64,000 nucleotides of DNA, taken from contig NZ_AYYO01000009.1 of assembly GCF_001436225.1 (NCBI RefSeq), positions 27,043-91,042 of the forward strand, given 5' to 3'. Positions within the stretch are counted from its first letter, which is position 1. Every line of letters begins with the position of its first letter. The position numbers and the translations under genes are program-made. The DNA is from Lacticaseibacillus sharpeae JCM 1186 = DSM 20505. GTDB taxonomy: Bacteria > Bacillota > Bacilli > Lactobacillales > Lactobacillaceae. Of this stretch, positions 60,884 through 64,000 are shown piece by piece. The notes below the pieces were generated by a model that made no database searches, had not been told where the DNA came from, and saw nothing but the letters and a program-made list of their open reading frames with translations.

Positions 60884-61032
60884 GATGATTACCTCCGTGG
60901 TTGGGCGCACCCAGATTTGGGCGGAATAATCCGCTTTCTAAAAAGATAGTATAACAAAAATAATAATGATACTGAAGAGTAAACTGGCAATCGGTCTGCA
61001 TTTCAGATAACAAAATTCAAAAAAGGTGGGGA

Positions 61033-61063
61033 CAAAAAAACACGAACGCAATCGTTCGTGTTT
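61033..61063 (-). terminator. Terminator after the deoxynucleoside kinase gene
   Basis: Minus strand AAACACGAACG pairs with CGTTCGTGTTT, followed by T. Confidence 0.82.
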
Positions 61064-61070
61064 ACCGTGC

Positions 61071-61709
61071 TTAATGTTGCAGTTTAGCGAGCTCTGCATC
61101 AATGAGGCCGAGAACCTTAACCCGGGCATCGTCGTCAGCCACGAAGTCGAGCTTGTCGCCGTCGATTTGCATCTTGGGACTCTGGTCATAGTTAGCGTAC
61201 CATTCTTCGTAACGCTGGTTTAAGGTCTTGTAGTAGTCGTAGAGGGAAGGATCGTTAGCGATTTGTTCGTACGGCCGACCACGCCGCTGAATCCGTTCGA
61301 GCATGGTGTCGAATGATACCCGGATGTGAATCAGCAGGTCGGGATTCTTCTGGTAGTGTGCAGACGGCATCTCTTCCATCATGTTGTGCAGCAGGTCGTC
61401 GTACACGCTGACTTCGGTGTTGGTGGCACGGCCCAGGTCGGCGTTAAGGTGGAACAACAGTGAGTCTTCAAAGATTGATCGGTCAATTACGTTGTTGGGG
61501 TTGCTGTTGGCAGCGTGGATTGAGTTGAACCGTTTGTTGAGGAAATAAATTTGCAGCAAAAATGCGTATTTCTTAGGGTCCTTATAGAAGAGGGGCAAAA
61601 CCGCGTTGTCGTCCACGGACTCGTAGAATGCTTGGGTGCCCAAGTGTTGGGCAATCATTGTGGTTAAGCTAGTTTTGCCGGCGCCAATTGTTCCTGCTAA
61701 AACGATCAT
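61071..61709 (-). CDS. Deoxynucleoside kinase (dAK/dGK type)
   Basis: 212-residue kinase phosphorylating deoxyadenosine or deoxyguanosine, well known from lactobacilli, which need it for salvage. P-loop is VLAGTIGAGKTSLTTM (residues 3-18), the catalytic region VIDRSIFEDSLLF has the DRS/ERS motif (near residue 77), and RRGRPYEQ is the lid. ATG 61709 follows AGGGAG; the frame open to 61832 is upstream sequence. A perfect palindrome overlies its transcription start. Works with the deoxyribosyltransferase at 8.8 kb and the nucleoside importer next door. Confidence 0.92.
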   Translation of the reverse strand: MIVLAGTIGAGKTSLTTMIAQHLGTQAFYESVDDNAVLPLFYKDPKKYAFLLQIYFLNKRFNSIHAANSNPNNVIDRSIFEDSLLFHLNADLGRATNTEVSVYDDLLHNMMEEMPSAHYQKNPDLLIHIRVSFDTMLERIQRRGRPYEQIANDPSLYDYYKTLNQRYEEWYANYDQSPKMQIDGDKLDFVADDDARVKVLGLIDAELAKLQH

Positions 61710-61749
61710 GTGAAGTACTCCCTTATGTGTATGTATGCCAGTTTTGCGT

Positions 61750-61802
61750 GTACCTGCGCAGAGGTACTTGTCTAGTCTACTGGTGGTGGTAGCGAAAATC
61801 AA
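61750..61802 (-). promoter_or_regulatory. Promoter and operator-like palindrome of the deoxynucleoside kinase gene
   Basis: Minus-strand TTGATT (61797-61802), 17-base spacer, TAGACT (61774-61779). GTACCT-N6-AGGTAC (61750-61767), an 18-base palindrome, lies right at the expected start of the transcript. Confidence 0.65.
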
Positions 61803-61892
61803 TACTACAATTGGTTGAGGCCGAATTTTCATGTACTAGTGATGGTATTATTCGGCTACTAACCGCAATAAATGTGAGTTTGCAGTAAAAGG

Positions 61893-61921
61893 TTGCAAAA
61901 TTCGCCTGGGTGCGGTAATTT
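61893..61921 (+). promoter_or_regulatory. Promoter of the serS T-box leader
   Basis: TTGCAA (61893-61898), 17-base spacer, TAATTT (61916-61921). Confidence 0.6.
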
Positions 61922-61927
61922 AAGGAC

Positions 61928-62147
61928 AGATAAAACACGTCATTAAGCGCCTAATCGCAAGTCAGAGAACCGGGGTAAGCTGTGAACCGGGATTGCGGCA
62001 TTCCAGCGTGATAGTGGGTGGCGATGAGCCACACGGAGACTGCCCGTTATGCGGTATCGAGTGCGTCCAGTAGTGGGCGAATTTGGGTGGTACCGCGGAA
62101 AGCAAGCCTTTCGTCCCATGATTTATGGGGACGAGAGGCTTTTTTTG
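61928..62147 (+). promoter_or_regulatory. T-box riboswitch upstream of serS
   Basis: The T-box AATTTGGGTGGTACCGCG is at 62080-62097, followed by the terminator AAGCCTTTCGTCCC/GGGGACGAGAGGCTT and seven T ending at 62147. The AGAGAACCGGG and GTGAACCGG elements of stem I are near 61955-61985. The Ser specifier is probably TCC or the adjacent AGC near 61994-62000, but I cannot place it firmly by eye. Uncharged tRNA-Ser should activate serS. Confidence 0.92.
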
Positions 62148-62202
62148 TTCCCCGGCTTGCGACACTTTAACTTTTATTTCTATATATGTAGGAGGAATCA
62201 AC

Positions 62203-63483
62203 ATGCTTGATTTGAAATTGATTCGTCAGGACCCTGATTGGGCGAAGACAAAGCTTGCAGCGCGCGGCATTAAGCCGGAAGAGATTGACGAACTGCTCGA
62301 CCTCGACAAGCAGCGCCGGGCACTGCTGGTCGAAACCGAGGAACTGAAGGCCAAGCGCAATCAGGTTTCCCAAGATATCGCGAAGATGAAGCGGAACAAG
62401 GAAGATGCCAGCGAACAGATTGCGGCGATGCGTACTGTCGGCCAGCAGATTGGCGACCTTGACAAGCAGTTTGCGGATGTGGAAGAGAAGTCCAAGTACA
62501 TTTTGGTCCGCCTGCCTAACTTCCCCGATGATTCTGTTCCAGTTAGCTTGGACGAAAAGGACGCACGTGAAGAGCGGCGTGTTGGGGATATCCCAACGTT
62601 TAGCTTCAAGCCCAAAGCCCACTGGGAAATTGGTGAAGACCTGGGCATTTTGGACTTTGAGAATGCGGCTAAGGTTTCTGGCAGCCGCTTTGTTTACTAC
62701 CGTGGTGCTGGGGCCCGGCTTGAACGTGCGGTTTACAACTTCATGCTGGACGAACACTATAAGGAAGGCTACACCGAAGTACTTCCACCTTACCTGGTTA
62801 ACGACGATTCCATGTTCGGTACGGGTCAGTTTCCTAAGTTCGTCGGTGATAGCTACACCGTAACCAATGAGGGTAGCGATTTGACGTTGATTCCAACGGC
62901 GGAAGTGCCACTGGTCAACTACTACCGTGATAGCATTATCGATGGTGACAAGCTGCCAATCTACGTTACCGCGCTGTCCCCAGCCTTCCGTTCTGAAGCT
63001 GGTAGTGCTGGCCGCGACACCCGCGGTCTCATCCGGATGCACCAGTTCAACAAGGTGGAAATGGTTAAGGTAACTAAGCCTGAAGACTCATGGGATGAAC
63101 TGGAGAAGCTCACCGCGAACGCTGAAAGCTTGCTGAAGAAGCTGGGGCTTGCATACCATGTGATCACTCTGGCCAGTGGGGATGCTAGCTTTACCTCCGC
63201 GAAGACGTACGACCTTGAAGTTTGGCTGCCAGCGCAGGACACTTACCGCGAAATTTCTAGCTGCAGTAACTGTACCGACTTCCAGGCACGGCGGGCACAG
63301 ATTCGTTACCGCGACGACAAGGGCAAGCTGCAGTTTGCACACACCCTGAACGGCTCCGGGCTTGCTGTTGGCCGGACGGTCGCTGCAATTCTGGAAAACT
63401 ACCAGAACGAAGACGGCTCCGTTACGATTCCTGAGGTGCTTGTACCATACATGCACGGCGAAACGAAGATTGCCAAGGCTTAA
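62203..63483 (+). CDS. serS: Seryl-tRNA synthetase
   Basis: Class II synthetase of 426 residues. The N-terminal long coiled-coil arm that grips the tRNA-Ser variable arm spans about residues 30-100 ([20 protein letters not shown]). Motif 2 is [20 protein letters not shown] (near residue 262) and motif 3 [19 protein letters not shown] (near 381); [15 protein letters not shown] is a family hallmark. ATG 62203 follows GTAGGAGG. The frame open from 62125 is leader. Confidence 0.98.
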   Translation: MLDLKLIRQDPDWAKTKLAARGIKPEEIDELLDLDKQRRALLVETEELKAKRNQVSQDIAKMKRNKEDASEQIAAMRTVGQQIGDLDKQFADVEEKSKYILVRLPNFPDDSVPVSLDEKDAREERRVGDIPTFSFKPKAHWEIGEDLGILDFENAAKVSGSRFVYYRGAGARLERAVYNFMLDEHYKEGYTEVLPPYLVNDDSMFGTGQFPKFVGDSYTVTNEGSDLTLIPTAEVPLVNYYRDSIIDGDKLPIYVTALSPAFRSEAGSAGRDTRGLIRMHQFNKVEMVKVTKPEDSWDELEKLTANAESLLKKLGLAYHVITLASGDASFTSAKTYDLEVWLPAQDTYREISSCSNCTDFQARRAQIRYRDDKGKLQFAHTLNGSGLAVGRTVAAILENYQNEDGSVTIPEVLVPYMHGETKIAKA

Positions 63484-63497
63484 TGGATTTATCTTTG

Positions 63498-63524
63498 AAC
63501 CACGCAGCGATGCGTGGTTTTTTT
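63498..63524 (+). terminator. Intrinsic terminator after serS
   Basis: AACCACGCA pairs with TGCGTGGTT, followed by T. Confidence 0.85.
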
Positions 63525-63582
63525 GTGCCTGTTATCATAAATAAAATCATACTAATTGGATAGTAGGGAGGAAAAAAGGAGA

Positions 63583-63618
63583 ATGCCTTGCGCAAACGTT
63601 TGCCAATATCGAGGTTGA
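63583..63618 (+). other. Possible 11-codon mini-ORF overlapping a palindrome
   Basis: ATG at 63583 with GGGAGG and AAAGGAG upstream reads MPCANVCQYRG. It overlaps the palindrome GCAAACGTTTGC (63592-63603), which resembles a LacI-family operator or imperfect cre. It lies between the serS terminator and the rRNA promoters; it may be a leader or a remnant. Confidence 0.3.
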
Positions 63619-63765
63619 TTGTTGGCAATTTACACTGCGGATTTGAATTTTTTTAGTGTTACTTTATTTTGTGCGGAATCCCGAAAGTGAGGCGTTTATC
63701 TCGCCGAATGTGGCACAAAAGGTGTGGCGTAATAGATATTGACCGCAAAAAATCCGAATAATTGC

Positions 63766-63794
63766 TTGACGGTTGGTTGGCAGGCTGGTAATAT
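63766..63794 (+). promoter_or_regulatory. rRNA operon promoter P1
   Basis: TTGACG (63766-63771), 17-base spacer, TAATAT (63789-63794). Confidence 0.75.
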
Positions 63795-63894
63795 ACTTTG
63801 TGTTGTCACATGAGTAACGACGCAGCCGAGTGCGCAATGCATGAGGCTAAAGAATAATTTAAAGGCGTTGCCAATAATTATTTCAAGTCATTGC

Positions 63895-63923
63895 TTGACA
63901 GTGAGAGCGACGGATGACAAGAT
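63895..63923 (+). promoter_or_regulatory. rRNA operon promoter P2
   Basis: Perfect TTGACA (63895-63900), 17-base spacer, CAAGAT (63918-63923). Confidence 0.65.
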
Positions 63924-63939
63924 ATCTAAGTTGCTTTTG

Positions 63940-64000
63940 ATAGCTCCTTGAAAACTGAACAAAGTTTCGTATAAATGTAGGTTCTTCAGCTTAATTGCTG
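63940..64000 (+). other. Leader of an rRNA operon running off the window
   Basis: TAGCTCCTTGAAAACTGAACAAAG is split across 63941-63964; CCTTGAAAACTGAACAAAG is the box A-containing leader commonly found upstream of 16S rRNA in lactobacilli. Tandem promoters precede it. The 16S gene itself is beyond base 64000. Confidence 0.8.

Overview
The window is a GC-rich, Gram-positive chromosome segment, almost certainly from a member of the Lactobacillaceae (the high-GC lactobacilli are a reasonable guess; I cannot name a species). Supporting signs are strong AGGAGG-type ribosome binding sites, T-box leaders on aminoacyl-tRNA synthetases, CcpA cre sites, a short bacterial SRP RNA, PTS/6-phospho-beta-glucosidase genes, a deoxyadenosine/deoxyguanosine-type kinase, nucleoside deoxyribosyltransferase, and many lactobacillus-style MFS and ABC transporters. 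There are no transposases, integrases, phage genes or CRISPR arrays. It looks like ordinary core chromosome with small accessory islands.

Layout. 0-2.2 kb: 3' part of metK and a 14-TM drug exporter. 2.3-6.6 kb: a TetR-controlled island of two divergent acyltransferases flanking two GT8 glycosyltransferases; a near-identical palindrome lies in front of the island and in front of tetR. 6.7-8.2 kb: a 21-codon leader ORF, two terminators and an MFS exporter. 8.3-8.5 kb: two tiny membrane-protein genes on the minus strand. 8.7-15.7 kb: deoxyribosyltransferase, PAP2 phosphatase, T-box/leuS, lipid-II-type flippase, PfkB kinase. 16-29.4 kb: beta-glucoside utilisation in scattered pieces (EIIC at 16.9 kb; EIIB, EIIA and a GH1 enzyme at 27-29 kb; a second GH1 enzyme at 20.3 kb; two GntR/HutC regulators), interleaved with a tautomerase/LysR pair, GNAT, ACT/DUF711 and HAD genes. 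29.5-33.6 kb: M20 peptidase, DAACS symporter, tRNA-Val, MFS. 33.9-36.9 kb: glycine-betaine ABC importer. 37-42.4 kb: rRNA methyltransferase, tadA, SRP RNA, pseudouridine synthase, rpmG, rplJ-rplL with leader. 42.6-47 kb: a Ser-rich anchored protein, an unrecognised membrane protein, and a polar amino-acid ABC importer. 47.2-51.2 kb: EAL-domain protein, hflX behind a leader-peptide attenuator, amino-acid permease. 51.4-59.3 kb: a BceAB-like ABC exporter and a BMP-family nucleoside ABC importer. 59.4-64 kb: Mga-type regulator, deoxynucleoside kinase, T-box/serS, and tandem promoters running into what is almost certainly a 16S rRNA gene just outside the window.

How the parts work together. Many genes stand alone or in short operons between strong intrinsic terminators, several of them bidirectional between convergent genes. 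Sugar genes carry cre sites and share GTATATAC-type HutC operators. Translation genes are controlled by T-boxes, an L10 leader and stringent-type rRNA promoters. Two genes, hflX and one MFS exporter, sit behind short translated leaders followed by terminators, which suggests ribosome-stalling attenuation. The hflX leader peptide carries an Arg-Leu-Arg motif of the kind known to stall ribosomes in the presence of macrolides. The most unusual unit is the TetR-controlled acyltransferase/GT8/GT8/acyltransferase cluster, which looks like a dedicated pathway for an acylated glycoside or glycolipid.
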